Shown piece by piece: positions 23,885 to 35,020 of a DNA stretch of 64,000 bases. A program made the position numbers and the translations under genes. The notes beneath the pieces are model-generated. The model saw only the letters and a program-made list of their open reading frames with translations, searched no databases and had not been told where the DNA came from. Source of the DNA: Sorex araneus (taxonomy: Eukaryota > Chordata > Mammalia > Eulipotyphla > Soricidae); the NCBI RefSeq assembly GCF_027595985.1, contig NC_073305.1, positions 106,079,535 through 106,143,534 of the forward strand, in the 5' to 3' direction. The stretch's first letter is position 1, and every line of letters starts with the position of its first letter.

Positions 23885-24052
23885 TTTTTTTATTTATTTA
23901 TTTATTTTTTTGCTTTTTGGGTTACTCCTGGCTCCGCACTCAGGAATTACCCCTGGCCGTGCTCAGGGGACCATATGGGATGCTGGGATTCGAACCCGGG
24001 TCAGCCGCGTGCAAGGCAAACGCCCTACCCACTGTGCTATTGCTCCAGCCCC
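23885..24052 (-). mobile_element. Full-length type A SINE with target duplication
   Basis: Reverse copy from a TTTA-rich tail to ctattgctccagcccc. Exact 17-bp duplication gccaaatgaggttttta at 23868-23884 and 24053-24069. Confidence 0.96.
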
Positions 24053-24069
24053 GCCAAATGAGGTTTTTA

Positions 24070-24835
24070 AAATATTCACAAGAAAGTTTATGGTTAATTA
24101 TCAGAAACCAATAATACAATTTGATAAGTATCTCCAATGCTAAGGGAAATCATATCATTGAAGTAATTTTAACAAATTTTAATAAATAAATTTTTCATTG
24201 AAGGGAGTGCACTGCTTTTAAAACCATTCTTATAATGGTAACACAGAAGATTCCAATACATTTTGAATTGATATAAAGAGGACATATACCAGCTTTTGTA
24301 TACCAATTACTCTGGCATTTTCAGCCTCAAATTTTCCATTATGTTTTTTTAACTTTCTACATTATATCTTCACATCCCTTATGTTGAATTACATTGACAA
24401 AACTGTCTCCAACTCTGTGGTAATCCATTTGGAGACAACACTGCATTCTCATTAGAAAAGAATTTCTGAAGAGACATCTGGTGTATAAAAATGCTTCAAA
24501 AATCAATGAGCTTTTAGAAATGGTGACAAAATGATAAAGGAGCCAACTTCAAGCTTGCAGTGAAGGTTTTCTTTTATATCAGCAAACATTTATTAAAACT
24601 CTACTGTGTCTTGTACTTGAGAAACTCTTAGGCTCTAGCGGCAAAAACAAAATCAACTTGGAACCAGACAAATTTAGAACTGGATCAAAGATTTAGAGAC
24701 ATCAGGTACCTCTTGGATTTCAGTGGTTTTCATTTGTACATTCAGAATAGCAAAAAGGTATGGGTTATTAAAGTTTGGATCTTATGATTTCAGTGTTGTT
24801 AACTCTGATTTCGGTATTTAGCTCTATCATTCCTT
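24070..24835. other. Single-copy sequence, no feature seen
   Basis: Nothing recognised. Confidence 0.45.
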
Positions 24836-24839
24836 GAAT

Positions 24840-25145
24840 GATGTACCTGAATCCCCCTGCTCCTATTACTTCACATCTATCTTTTCTTCCCCTCATCTTC
24901 ACTCTATTTCTTTCCTTCTCCTGCCTATACTCTGGGGGTCAAGGGTAATCTAGGTATCCTCCCTTCAAACCATTGCATTTCCTCATGCAATTACCTAGAT
25001 ATCATATGTGACATCCTGTGTCTGTCCTTTTTCTCATTTACTTTGTATAACATGATATCTTTCAATTCCATCTGTGTTGCAGCAAATTGCATGACCTTAT
25101 CATTCTTTACAGCTGGATAGTATTCCACTGTGTATATATGTATCA
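24840..25145 (-). mobile_element. Old L1, end of ORF2 in minus orientation
   Basis: Antisense of the region coding the end of ORF2 (tgttgcagcaaattgcatga, ggatagtattccactgtgta). It abuts an L1 3' tail in plus orientation at 25150. Confidence 0.7.
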
Positions 25146-25149
25146 CAAG

Positions 25150-25335
25150 TTCAGATGCCATTCAAGATGGCAGCCTGGGGCAGGAGGATAGGAGAAGGAA
25201 CCTGGTAACAGTGGTGGAGGAAAATTGACACTGGTGGTGGAAATGGTGAGGGAACACTGTATGTCAATAGTACAACTAAGAGTAGCCTTCTAACTTATGG
25301 TGTTTTTATATCATAAAATTTGGGGGAAAAAAGAA
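25150..25335 (+). mobile_element. L1 3' end of an older subfamily
   Basis: Contains caagatggcagcctggggca, gagggaacactgtatgtca and an A-rich end. The same tail type lies at 61785-61965. Together with 24840-25145 it could be one L1 with an inverted 5' part. Confidence 0.75.
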
Positions 25336-25394
25336 TAGCAGTAACTACTCTGCAGAGTAGTGTGCAGAATGTTCTTACCATGCATTGACACTTG

Positions 25395-25870
25395 ATATTT
25401 TAGCAGACTGAAAAATGTTCCACAAAGACACAAGTTACTAGTCCCTGGAACCTCTTAGTACTACCTTTTATGGAAAATGGATTTCTGTAGACATGATTGG
25501 AATTTTGAATGGGAAGATAATTTTGGGTTATTTCAGTATCCCCAGACAAAACCACAAATGTCCTTATTAAAGAGAAGAGAAAGAGGAAAATTTGCCAAAG
25601 AAGAGAGGGCACTGTATCTAGGGAGGAGGAAGTTGGAGAGATATCACCATAAACCAAGGAATATCAGTAGCCACCTAGAAATAGTTAAAGGATGCAAGGA
25701 TTAAATTCTCCAAGAGCCTCCAAAGAGTGAACTTGCCAACACCTCTTTCAGCCTACTGACACTTACTTTTGAACTTTCATTGTTTAGAGAGATGAAAGAA
25801 ATAAATTGCTATTTTTTAAGTCATTAATTTTGTTGCATTTTGTATAGAAGCTACACAATATTACTAAGAT
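25395..25870 (+). mobile_element. MaLR-like LTR (solo)
   Basis: Runs from atgttccacaaagacacaag through ctagtccctggaacctctta, atttctgtagacatgattgg, gtccttattaaagag, ctccaagagcctccaaagag and ataaattgctattttttaag. This is the familiar order of an ancient mammalian MLT1-like LTR, with an AATAAA-type signal near 25800. No internal region is attached. Confidence 0.75.
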
Positions 25871-25879
25871 AATATTCAT

Positions 25880-27770
25880 TGAAAGTTAATTTGCTTTTAA
25901 AAATATTTTAAAATACTCTTATCTGTTATTATCCTATTGGAACTTTTCCTTGTTTTTCATCTTTGGAAACTAGATATAATAGCTGCTCTATAAACTGGGA
26001 TGCAACTTTTTCAACCAGTTCCAATTTTCTTAAATCCACTTATTTGTTTAAAATTATTTCCACATTTATTTATTAATAATTATCTTCATGTCAGTGTATT
26101 AGAAGTATAGTGGATGACAAGTTGGACAAAGACCAAGATCTCAGCCTGAAACAACCTGTAAACTGTCTTATTAATCACACTTATATAAGGCAGTTTGTGA
26201 TAAATAGACTAGAAACGAGGATAAAGGTTAATTCCTGTTAATCTGAAAATGTGTTGTGAATGAATTCATCTTTGATTTGAATCAGTAAGATAGTAAGTGG
26301 ACTATTCCTCTCTGAGAGGAATGGATCTAGATATTCAGGAGAAACAATGTACATATTACAAAATGAGGTAGTCAATAACCTCATACATAATGAAATCAAA
26401 TCTAGTTCTTTATTTTTGAAAAGCCCATGATGTTTAGTTTTTAAATATTTAAGATTCTATTAGGTCTCCAAAGGTTTTGGCAGCTAGACTATGAGAGACA
26501 AGTTGAAGTGTCCTTTTAAAGTTCGCTAGATCAAATTACAGAATTAAAGGAAAACCTACAGGCAATTATCTGGATATTTCAAATGATTCTCAACTGTCAA
26601 ATTCCTATGTAAATATTAGAAATACTAAAAGTAGTGAAGAATACCAAATAGTCCAATTTTCCTGTAAAGTTTATCACATTGTGATTGAATATAAAGTCCC
26701 TTTACTGTTTAAATATTTACGTTATTATTTTTTCAGAAAATATATGGATCTCAAAGAATAAAACCATTCTGTAATTTTAACCAAAGGTCTCTAAAGAGGA
26801 CAGTTACAACCTAACATATACATCAAACTACAGCTTGCTCTTAATTTAAGTGTGTTCATTTGATTTCTGCATACTCCAATGTTCTTAAGTTAATACAATC
26901 CTTTAAATGTTTAAATCAGAAGATTAATTATTCTTTTTGTAGAGTCTCTGACTTTACTTTGATAGAAACTAAGAAGAAAAAAATAGCAAAGTCATTTATG
27001 ATGGTACAGGAAAAATAAACAGAGGAAAGAAGAAGAGTGGGGTTATTAGATAATTTGTTCTAGATGCATTAACAATAGAATATTAAAAAATGAATGTGGA
27101 AGAACTGTGGAGGAAATCAGTTACATTTAAATTACATTTGACTATGTCATTGGCTTGAAAGGCTTTGAGTACTTAAGAAATGTGGATGCTCTATTTTGTT
27201 GCTATTTATAGTTTACTAGAGAGTAAACTCAGAGCTCATGCATTTGAGGCAAGTGTTCTATCACTGAGCATCATCTCCAATGTGGATAAATGTGGATCCC
27301 CATTTAAAAAAAAAAAACATTATTCCCTGAAATGTGGTTCCAAAAATAAGTTGTAGAATCTGGCTGTAGTCAACTACTGGTTTGAAGAAAATTCATTAAG
27401 TGAATAGTAAGAAGACCTTCACAATATATGGATTTTCTCATTTACATTTATTAAACATAATGACACAATTTTTATTGTGGTGTAGATATCTGATCCTCCT
27501 AGGTCAGGAAGTCACAGCTTAAAGCTTTCCAAGGCCACCTAACCTCTCGTATTCAGACCTAAGATTCAAACTTAACTTCATATCATTTTCCCTTAGCAAC
27601 TAACTGAATACTGTGTACAGAAACTGATGCAGCAATTGGAGGGTATCATGAAAATTCATGTTTTACACACTTACTGCTTTATATTTGTTATTCTATGTGT
27701 CATGTCCTTATTGTTTCTGGAGACAACTTCTAATAAATATTACTATTTTATTGATGGCAACAAATCATAG
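25880..27770. other. AT-rich single-copy sequence, no feature seen
   Basis: About 1.9 kb. A short possible SINE scrap (gaggcaagtgttctatcact) lies at about 27245. Confidence 0.45.
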
Positions 27771-27774
27771 AGTA

Positions 27775-27850
27775 GTATATATATCATTTATGTATATTAT
27801 AATACATATACATACATATATATACATATATACATACACACATACATACT
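27775..27850. repeat. AT/AC-rich microsatellite
   Basis: Mixed TA, CATA and CACA units directly before the RTE-tailed element at 27852. Confidence 0.9.
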
Positions 27851-27851
27851 T

Positions 27852-28104
27852 CTTGGCGAGCCCGGCAAGCTACTGAGAGTATCCTGCCCGCATAGGCAGA
27901 GCCTGGCAAGTTACCCATCGAGTATTCAATATGCCAAAAACAGTAACAATAGGTCTCATTACCCTGACCCTGAAAAAGCCTCCACTTGTTGGGAAAGATG
28001 AGTAAGGAGAGGCTGCTAAAATCTCAGGGCTGGCAGGAATAGAGACGTTACTGGTGCCTGCTTGAGTAAATTGACGAACAACAGGATGACAGTGATACAG
28101 TGAT
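27852..28104 (+). mobile_element. Headless RTE-tailed element, long body
   Basis: Starts at cttggcgagcccggcaagct, the same body boundary as the copy at 11431. It contains the paired ggcaag blocks and the central ctgaccctgaaaaagcctcc segment. It ends aggatgacagtgatacagtg. Confidence 0.92.
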
Positions 28105-28109
28105 TGATG

Positions 28110-29020
28110 GAAAAATTGAAGCACATAGAGGTTATAGAGTTTTAAAGTCTTACAACTAATGTTATCCAGATTTTAGATAAGGAAGTTGAACTTCAGACCT
28201 CTTGTTTCTAACAATGTCATATTTTGCCTCAAATTCAATTGTGTATAAACATTATTTTAGATCTAGATTTCACTAACAAGTAATCATCCTCCAATTGCTC
28301 TGCTTGATTTAATTTGGGCATCTTTACATTTCACTCCTCACCAATCTATCGCTAGAATTGTTCAATCAAATTAAAATCAAAAGCGAGCAAATCACTGTAG
28401 GTACCTAGTTTAGACAATTAAGGCTCATGTATTCCACTTTGCTCTTTATGTACAACACCTGGCTTCTGGAGAATATCTATACATACATATATGACACTCT
28501 GAATAGATTTAGGTATTACTCTTAATAAAAAGCTTACTTTAATATGTAGAAATAAAAATTTTTATACTATATTCACATTTTATCATGTCTGGCACCTTAT
28601 ATGTCTGGACTGCTCAGATTCAAAAGGAGATCAGCTAAGTATACGTTCAACTTTATACTTCATTTGAATGAACTTTTAAATTTCAATCATTTATATTTCA
28701 ATAGTAAAGTGATAAAACTTAGGTTCATATATGTAATTTATTAGTAAAATTATTTCCCCATGGTTTGGGACTACGCCAAGAAGTTATCCTGGCCAATAAG
28801 GTATGAGTTGCCTTATTTCAGTGGCAGGCAGGCTCCCTGAAGAGCTTCTAGGAAGAGAAGTATAATATTTGAGACTAGCTTTTTCGGACTTAACAAGAAA
28901 ATCTAAAGGTGGATCGTAGTAATCTGCCTTTTTCAGATGGTCTAGAAAAATAAGAGAAATTTTCCTATTGGTAATTTTTTTATTCATTTGTCTATTGTGG
29001 ATTGGACTATTTAGTTTCCA
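28110..29020. other. Single-copy sequence, no feature seen
   Basis: An 89-codon minus-strand frame at 28784-29053 has no recognisable domain. Confidence 0.45.
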
Positions 29021-29024
29021 GTCA

Positions 29025-29155
29025 CGCTTTGCACACAAGAGACAAAGGTTCAATACTCAGCAATGTGTGATCCCCTAAATATGAAAAGGAGCAATCTCCA
29101 AGCAAAGAGTCAGGAAGAACCCTTGAGCACTGCCAACTATGTCTCCAAATGAAAA
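29025..29155 (+). mobile_element. Old diverged type A SINE
   Basis: Order of caaaggttcaatactcagca (B box region), agtcaggaagaacccttgag, cactgcc and an A-rich end. Confidence 0.6.
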
Positions 29156-29820
29156 AAAATTAGTACATGAGTACTAATTAGATATAGCATTATTGGAAAA
29201 ACAAAAGTATTATTGGAAAAACAGAAATGTTTTGGACCACTCTTAAATGTGGAGGTAGTTTGTAGAGTTAATCACAATTACCCAATGTTTTCTACTGAAT
29301 ATGGAAGAACCTCTGGGATATTGATGAAGATATACACTTCTGAAGTTGAGAGAATTTAAAAAAACTTCAAAAAACAAAATAACTTAGAACAGCAGAGCAA
29401 ATGGAACAGAGGAAAAACTAAGGACAAATCAATGAACACAGAAATAATCTAAAGGAACAGGAGGTCGAAAATGAGGCTTTAAATAATAATCTAACAGATT
29501 CAGAATGTGAGAACTCAATTAAAAAGATCGAGTGCTAGAGAAAGTACACAAAAACAGAATAATAATGAACCAATGAGTTCAACAATTGGAACCTAGAACT
29601 AGCGTAGGTATAAAAACAAAAATATCTTTTACAAGACCTACTTCACTCCATTAGTGAAGGCAGGAGGTTTTGGGTATCTATAAGGTTAAATCTCCTAATT
29701 TCAAAAAGGAACAGAGAGTTTAATCAGAGAAATAATACTTTGAACATAATAAAACTTTGGGGAAGAACTGAGCATTTCTGCCTCTTCTGATACCTTACTC
29801 TTCCCATATTGTGTAACACT
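29156..29820. other. Unassigned A-rich sequence
   Basis: The stretch 29340-29620 is A-rich and polar in composition and could be a decayed L1 5'/ORF1 region, but no diagnostic motif is visible. Confidence 0.35.
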
Positions 29821-29824
29821 TATT

Positions 29825-30168
29825 TTAAAAGAATACTTTTTTTTTAATGCATCTTTGGCAATTTGTACTTCTTTGAGGAACTTTCTGCTCATTTCTTTTT
29901 TTTTTTTTTTTGCTTTTTGAGACACCCGGCAATGTTCAGGGGTTACTCCTGACGGTGCTTGGGGGAACCATATGGGATGCTGGGAATCGAACCTGGATTG
30001 GCCATGTGCAAGGCAAGCACCCTACCCGCTGTGCTATCACTCCAGACCCCCTCTGCTCATTTCTTTTCCCTACATTTTGATGCAGTTGGATGTTTTTTTC
30101 TTGTAAAGTTCTATCAGTGCCTTATATATCCTGGGTATTAACCCTTTGTCAAAATGATTGCATACACT
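29825..30168 (-). mobile_element. Old L1 ORF2 fragment, minus strand
   Basis: Antisense ORF2 blocks: cttgtaaagttctatcagtg, then ctgggtattaaccctttgtc. Split by a type A SINE at 29900-30051. Confidence 0.75.
29900..30051 (-). mobile_element. Type A SINE with target duplication
   Basis: Reverse copy with an uninterrupted T run. Exact 16-bp duplication tctgctcatttctttt at 29884-29899 and 30052-30067. Confidence 0.95.
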
Positions 30169-30169
30169 T

Positions 30170-30540
30170 GTGGGATTACAAAAAAAGTACATCATAATAT
30201 GAGACCAATATCAAAGGATGGTAGAACCAAGAGCCAAGAACCAAGTCCGTAATTGGAAGTGTGTCTCCAGTGCTGGGGAAGAAAGCAGTTTGGATAAAGA
30301 AAGAACTACCATGACAACTATAGTTGGAAATCACCACTGTGGATAAGAACTGTGTGATAAAAATAGGTAAAGGAACCAACATGGTAACCTCTGAGTATCT
30401 ATATTGTAAACCATAAATGTGGGGAGAGGGAGGGAGGAAGAGAGGGAGGGAGGGAATGAAGGAGGGAGGGAGAAAGGGAGGGAGAAAAGGAAAGACAGAG
30501 AGAGAGTGAGATGTCATAGAGGCAGGCAGAAATAATCCTT
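30170..30540 (+). mobile_element. L1 3' UTR fragment
   Basis: Shares the block order of the 7500-7720 L1 3' UTR: ccaagaaccaagtccgtaat, actaccatgacaactatagt, gataagaactgtgtga, then a purine-rich tract. It lacks the final tail. Confidence 0.8.
30421..30505. repeat. GGGA-rich polypurine tract
   Basis: About 85 bases almost purely G and A, at the position of the GA tract in other L1 3' UTRs. It makes the antisense proline/leucine-rich frame here, which is not a gene. Confidence 0.9.
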
Positions 30541-31030
30541 AACCCAAAGAAATAAAATATAGGAATCATACTCCCTCACCTCAGACTGTACAATAGTAAA
30601 CAAAATTGCATGCTAGTAGAGTATAATTCAGACACAGATGGATGAAATAGAACTGAAAGCCCAGAAATAAATTCACACACAGATGGACAACTGATTTACA
30701 GTGGGAGCCAACATTAGACAATATTCAAGGAAAGTCTCCTAAGTCTATCCCGGGAAAACTTCAGAGCTAAATGAAGTCTAATGAAACTAGACCACTATCT
30801 AATACCATATAGAAAAATTAAATCAGGTGCATCGATGTATTTCACATGAGACCTGAAATCATAAACACTAAGGAAAATGGAAAAATGGACAATATGCTCA
30901 ATATAAGTATTGGAGATGTCTTTAGAGTCTTGATAATAAGAGACATGAAAACAAAAATAAATGAGATTACATTATATTATAAAGCTTTCTCTATAGCAAA
31001 ACCAAAAAAAAAAACTAGCATAGAAATAGT
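30541..31030 (+). mobile_element. Old L1 ORF2 fragment
   Basis: Decayed sequence for the ORF2 segment after the KFIW-like block: ctcagactgtacaatagtaa, tggatgaaatagaactgaaa, aaagctttctctatagcaaa. The 72-codon frame at 30846-31064 is part of this. Confidence 0.75.
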
Positions 31031-31045
31031 ATCATTAATTAAAAA

Positions 31046-31186
31046 CTTTTTTTTTCTTTTTTGAGTCACATCAATCTTTGCTTAAGGCTTTCTCCTGGCT
31101 GGGTCAGCAGACTCTATGTGGTGATCAAACCTGGGTCAACCACATGTAAGGCAAGTGCCTTATCTACTGTACTTTCTCTCTGGCAC
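31046..31186 (-). mobile_element. Old type A SINE
   Basis: T-rich start, gagtcacatcaatctttgct, aaacctgggtcaaccaca, aaggcaagtgccttatctac. Confidence 0.75.
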
Positions 31187-31192
31187 TTTGTT

Positions 31193-31270
31193 TCAGTTTT
31201 GAGGGCCACACTGAGCAGTGTCTTCAGGGATTATTCCTGGTTCAATGCTCAGGAGTGATCCTTTGCAGTA
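31193..31270 (-). mobile_element. Fragment of a second old SINE
   Basis: Only the tail-side half is visible: gagggccacactgagcag to ctcaggagtgatcctttgca. Confidence 0.6.
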
Positions 31271-31436
31271 CTAAATTTTTTATCTTAAGTTTAATGTATG
31301 AAAATAAAAGCAGTATACAGAAATAAATGCTCATACTAACTTTTCTAGGTCCAGAGAATAAAAATACAACTTCCCAATAAAATGAGCCTTGGAGAAAAAA
31401 GGAAAAACAGCTATGTGCCCCATTTTTAATATACTT

Positions 31437-31633
31437 GTCACTGTATCACTGTCATCCCATTGTTCATTGATTTGCTGAAGCAGGCACCAGTAATGTCTCC
31501 ATTCATCCCTGTCGTGTGCTAGTGTAGCCCAATGGTATATTGGGGCTCTTTCAGGATCAGGGGAATGAGGACCATCGTTGTTACTGTTTTTGGCATATTG
31601 AGTATGCCACAGGTAGTTTGTCAAGCTCTGCCG
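31437..31633 (-). mobile_element. RTE-tailed element, 5'-truncated, with target duplication
   Basis: Minus copy: tcactgtatcactgtcatcc, RTE tail, then the long-body segment containing tcaggatcaggggaatgagg. It ends at gctctgccg. Exact 14-bp duplication tttttaatatactt at 31423-31436 and 31634-31647. Confidence 0.95.
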
Positions 31634-31639
31634 TTTTTA

Positions 31640-31920
31640 ATATACTTAAATACATATGTTTGTAATCTGTGATTTTACAAATAATTTTGTAACAGTTTAT
31701 ATAGTATTATTAGAAGCTAGAAAGTGAGATCAAAACTACAAAAAATACTGTGTAGGCAGAACTCATTGCCTATAATTCCAAATTAGTGAAGACTTTTGAC
31801 ATTAATACACTGGAAGTTCTTCTTAAAATATATAAAGTTGGGACCATGTTGCAGTTGTCCAGTTGAGCAATGAGGGTGATAATGAAGGTGGAAAATCCTC
31901 ATCTGGTAACATGAAAAATG
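31640..31920. other. Single-copy sequence
   Basis: Nothing recognised. Confidence 0.45.
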
Positions 31921-32092
31921 TTTTTGTTTGGGGGCCGCATCCATTTATACTGAGAGCTTACTCTTAACTTTTCTCTGGGGTCATTTTAATGGACTCAGAG
32001 GACCACCACATGAAGTGCTAGAGATTGAGCCTGTGTCAGCAACATGCAAGGCAAGTGCCCTACCTGCCGTACTATCACTCTTACCCAGAAAA
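31921..32092 (-). mobile_element. Old type A SINE
   Basis: Reverse remnants: gtttgggggccgcatcca, gaggaccaccacat, gagcctgtgtcagcaacatg, aaggcaagtgccctacctgc. Confidence 0.8.
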
Positions 32093-32268
32093 CACTTGTT
32101 TTGATTAGAACCAGAGAGATAAAAGTAAACAATTATGAGTTCTAAAATAAATAAAATAAAATCTGCCTGAAAAGTATAAAACATGGCCTCCAAAATATTC
32201 ACATTATATCTACAAGTTATAACAAAGAGGTTGACAAGAGGTTTTAAAAAATAAACATAGTGATATCA

Positions 32269-32463
32269 CTGTATCACTGTCATCCCATTGTTCATCGATT
32301 TGCTTGAGCGTGCATCAGTAATGTTTCCTTTCATCTCTGTAGGGTAGCCTGATGGCGTACTGGGGGCTCTTTCATGGTCAGGGGAATGAGGACTGTCATT
32401 GTTACTGTTTTTGGCATATCGAGTATGCCACAGGTAGCGTGCAGGCTCTGCCGTGAAGGTACT
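32269..32463 (-). mobile_element. RTE-tailed element, 5'-truncated, with target duplication
   Basis: Closely similar to the copy at 31437, sharing ggggctctttcatggtcagg and ttactgtttttggcatatcg. Duplication tagtgatatca at 32258-32268 and 32464-32474. The target resembles the terminal cagtgatac repeat. Truncation lies about 10 bases upstream of that of the 31437 copy. Confidence 0.93.
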
Positions 32464-32739
32464 TAGTGATATCAAATATAAAATGTACTCTCAATATACT
32501 AATATTAATGTATTAAAGGTATTTAAATTGGTATGTGGATTGTCTACGACATCATTATTCCTCTGTATCTTTGTTGTTTTTATTTCTGTAAATTTAAATG
32601 TTCAAAAATATGTCTGTATACTCTGCTCCTTATTTCTTTTTAATGATGTTATGGCAGGTTCAGATGCTCAGGTTTTTGCCTTCAAATAGTCAAGATTGAA
32701 AGTAAGGGGCTGGAGAATAAATGGCTGAATTCAGAAAAG

Positions 32740-33430
32740 ACTTTATTTAAGGAAAGAGGATGGAATGCAGGGAAACTCACAGATTATGGAAATGGTCTTC
32801 TAAAGGACTGAGGCAGGAGCCTTTCCACTTTTATATACTCAAAGGTGGGTGCATGAGAATTTCTTTAATATATTTCAAGAATATTAAAATATTAAAATAG
32901 AGGAGAAGCAATGATTATCTTCTGGTGTTCAGATCTATAAGGATTTATGTCATCCAGGTTATCAGGCACCACATAGGCCTCCTTCACGACAAATGACTCC
33001 TTTTGTTAAGGCCATAACTATCCCCTTTTCCCTATCAATAAGAATTAATTTATTCTACATTGATTCCTTTTCGCCACAAAGGTTTTCAGAAAAAGAGACC
33101 CCCCCCCCCCTTTGGGCCACATTGACAGTGTTAGGGATTGAAGGTATCCCTGGTCACTCCCATGCTAGTCAAGCACCTTACCTATTGTATATACCTTACC
33201 TATATGGTATCAGAAAAATTAAAGGAGAAGAAAGCATGAGGTGAGTAATGCCCAAGGACAGCATAAGGAAGTTCTTGTGCTACTATCTCTTTATATCAAC
33301 TTTTGTTTTTTAGTAAAAGATTTGAGTGTTAAGTGTTAGTATAATCAGGCAGTTTCCTCCTTTGTGGGCCTAAAGAATGGTACATTTCCATTTCAAAAGA
33401 GAGTTTCACAGGGGAGGAACCCAGAGAACA
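32740..33430 (-). mobile_element. Possible LTR, unrecognised family
   Basis: On the minus strand there is a TATA-like gagtatataaaagtgg near 32833 and an AATAAAGTC near 32745, about 90 bases downstream. That spacing suits an LTR. No terminal repeat partner or target duplication was found, so this is a weak call. Confidence 0.3.
33098..33192 (-). repeat. SINE scrap with a poly-C run
   Basis: A run of 12 C (about 33099-33110) followed by tttgggccacattgacagtg and a weak SOR-like body to caagcaccttacctattgta. Confidence 0.45.
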
Positions 33431-33469
33431 AAAATCCTTAGCTCCAACCAGAGTAGTAACCTCACCTTC

Positions 33470-33688
33470 ATTTTTGAATACTTATATCCTGAATAGAATA
33501 GGCAGAAAACTAGACTAAGGACAACCATTCGAGCAAGCCTGGTTCCAAAGGGGATTCAGCATGATAGACCATATCCACACAGTGACCAAACTTATTGAAG
33601 TTCCGAGAGAGTTCAAGATGCCGCTCTAATGTTCATCGACTTTAAGAATGCCTTCAATTCTATTGAGACTGAGGCGGTCATCGAAGCT
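33470..33688 (+). pseudogene. RTE-clade LINE, reverse transcriptase N-terminal part
   Basis: In frame from about 33489 it reads LNRIGRKLD, then EQAWFQRGFSMIDHIHTVTK and LIEVPREFKM. A frameshift follows, then FIDFKNAFNSIETEAVIEA. This is the start of the RTE-clade reverse transcriptase (the QxGFRxGxSTxDHI and FxDxxKAFDS motifs). The 5' end of the LINE, including its endonuclease, is missing. The LTR inserted right after codon VIEA; the protein resumes at 35021. Confidence 0.88.
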
Positions 33689-35020
33689 TGTAGGTTATCA
33701 TTGGTTTGTCCTTTCTCCCTTGCCACAGAGTTTGGGCTTATCTGGTAATAATCTCTAAAGAATTCTAGACTACATTGGTATGTCCTGCTCCCCTTGCCCT
33801 AGGAGCTTAGTTATATCAGTCACGCCCATCAAGGTGCTCAGGAGTCACTCCCACTCCTTTGTCTATATGTAATCACTTCTATGCTCCCTTCCCCAACTAG
33901 TTAATCAGCTCTTCCCCTAATCAGATTCTGTTAATTTGTAAGGTCAGACCTTGCTAGGACAGTGAACTTGTAAGTTAATATTGCCTTTTCTCCTATCTTT
34001 ATGTCTTTTGAATAGTTTACTTTAGAGCAAATATCCTTTTTGTATGGACAAAGAAAGACAGTTGTTAATATGCTTTGGTAACATGGAATTTAATTGGCTT
34101 CGAATATTATTCACTCCTGGGCATTGGTTTTCTCGACTTAAGCCTCAGCTGCCCTTACTTCCTAGCACCCCCAAAAGCAGGGTCCCGATGAGGGGCAGCA
34201 CTGACCCAGGGCAAGCGGTGAGTTATGTGCTACCCTGGCATCGATATGGGCCTGGCCAAAGTGCCTAATGCTTAACTATATATTAAGAGCTTGGTCATGG
34301 ACATGTCATGTCAGGATCCAAAACCAATGATGAGACTAGGACCCTGCTAGGGATAGGAAAGACTAGTCTGGACTGAGCACTGTAGTCTGAGATCAAGATG
34401 ACCCCAGAAGAGCAATTCTATAAGTTAATGCATCTCTTGCTATGTCCATACAAAATGATTAATATTATGAATGCTTATATGTTAGTTGGATGAGGAGAGG
34501 AGAAACACACCCATGGGATTCCACTCTTGGGTGGGTGTCCTGCTGAAAGAGAATCTGTCCTAGAAGAAGCATCCCCTGAGGGAAAGAACTTTACCCCTAT
34601 TGATGGTGACCACACCTATGTATAAGCCCCAGCCCCTCATTTTTAGAAATTTAACTAGGTGGTGAGAGTGGGCTAGGGGCCAATCCCAGTGCGCGTCCTA
34701 GTGCCAGATCTGGAGAAGCTAGATCCACATCCAGATCCAGAGGAGAAAGAGAATGAAGTAGCATGGGGGAGGAAGAAGCATGGGGGAGTGTATAGAGAGG
34801 AGATTGGAATAAACTGCAACTGAAACCAACCAGCCTGGCCCTTGTTCCTTCCTTCGCCTGCCTCATCATTGCCATCAACCTCCCCAGCGGGCGGGGAAGC
34901 GGCTGGAGACTACCAAACTCGGGTGGCTAGAGAGACAGCGCCAATGCCCTGTGTGCCCAGTGCCCGATGCTGTGCCCCCTCCTTGCCCCCCTTTCCTTTT
35001 CATTTTTGTGTTTTTATACA
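33689..35020 (+). mobile_element. Solo LTR (endogenous retrovirus-like) inserted in the RTE element
   Basis: 1332 bp bounded by TG (33689) and CA (35020), flanked by gaagct (33683-33688) and gaagcc (35021-35026). This is a 6-bp target duplication with one change, and removing one copy restores the RTE reading frame (VIEA then LAKQGI). Inside, tgtataagcccc (34619) looks like a TATA box and aataaactgc (34809) a polyadenylation signal. The 3' part is GC-rich. No internal proviral genes are present. Orientation is inferred from these signals. Confidence 0.85.
34617..34815 (+). promoter_or_regulatory. Predicted LTR TATA box and polyadenylation signal
   Basis: TATA-like ctatgtataagc at about 34617 and aataaa at 34808-34813, about 190 bases apart. 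They bracket a likely R region. Confidence 0.45.

Noticed and set aside
32740-33430. Confident LTR call
   Set aside because: TATA-like and AATAAA-like signals are suggestive, but there are no boundaries or target duplication. Kept only as a low-confidence entry.
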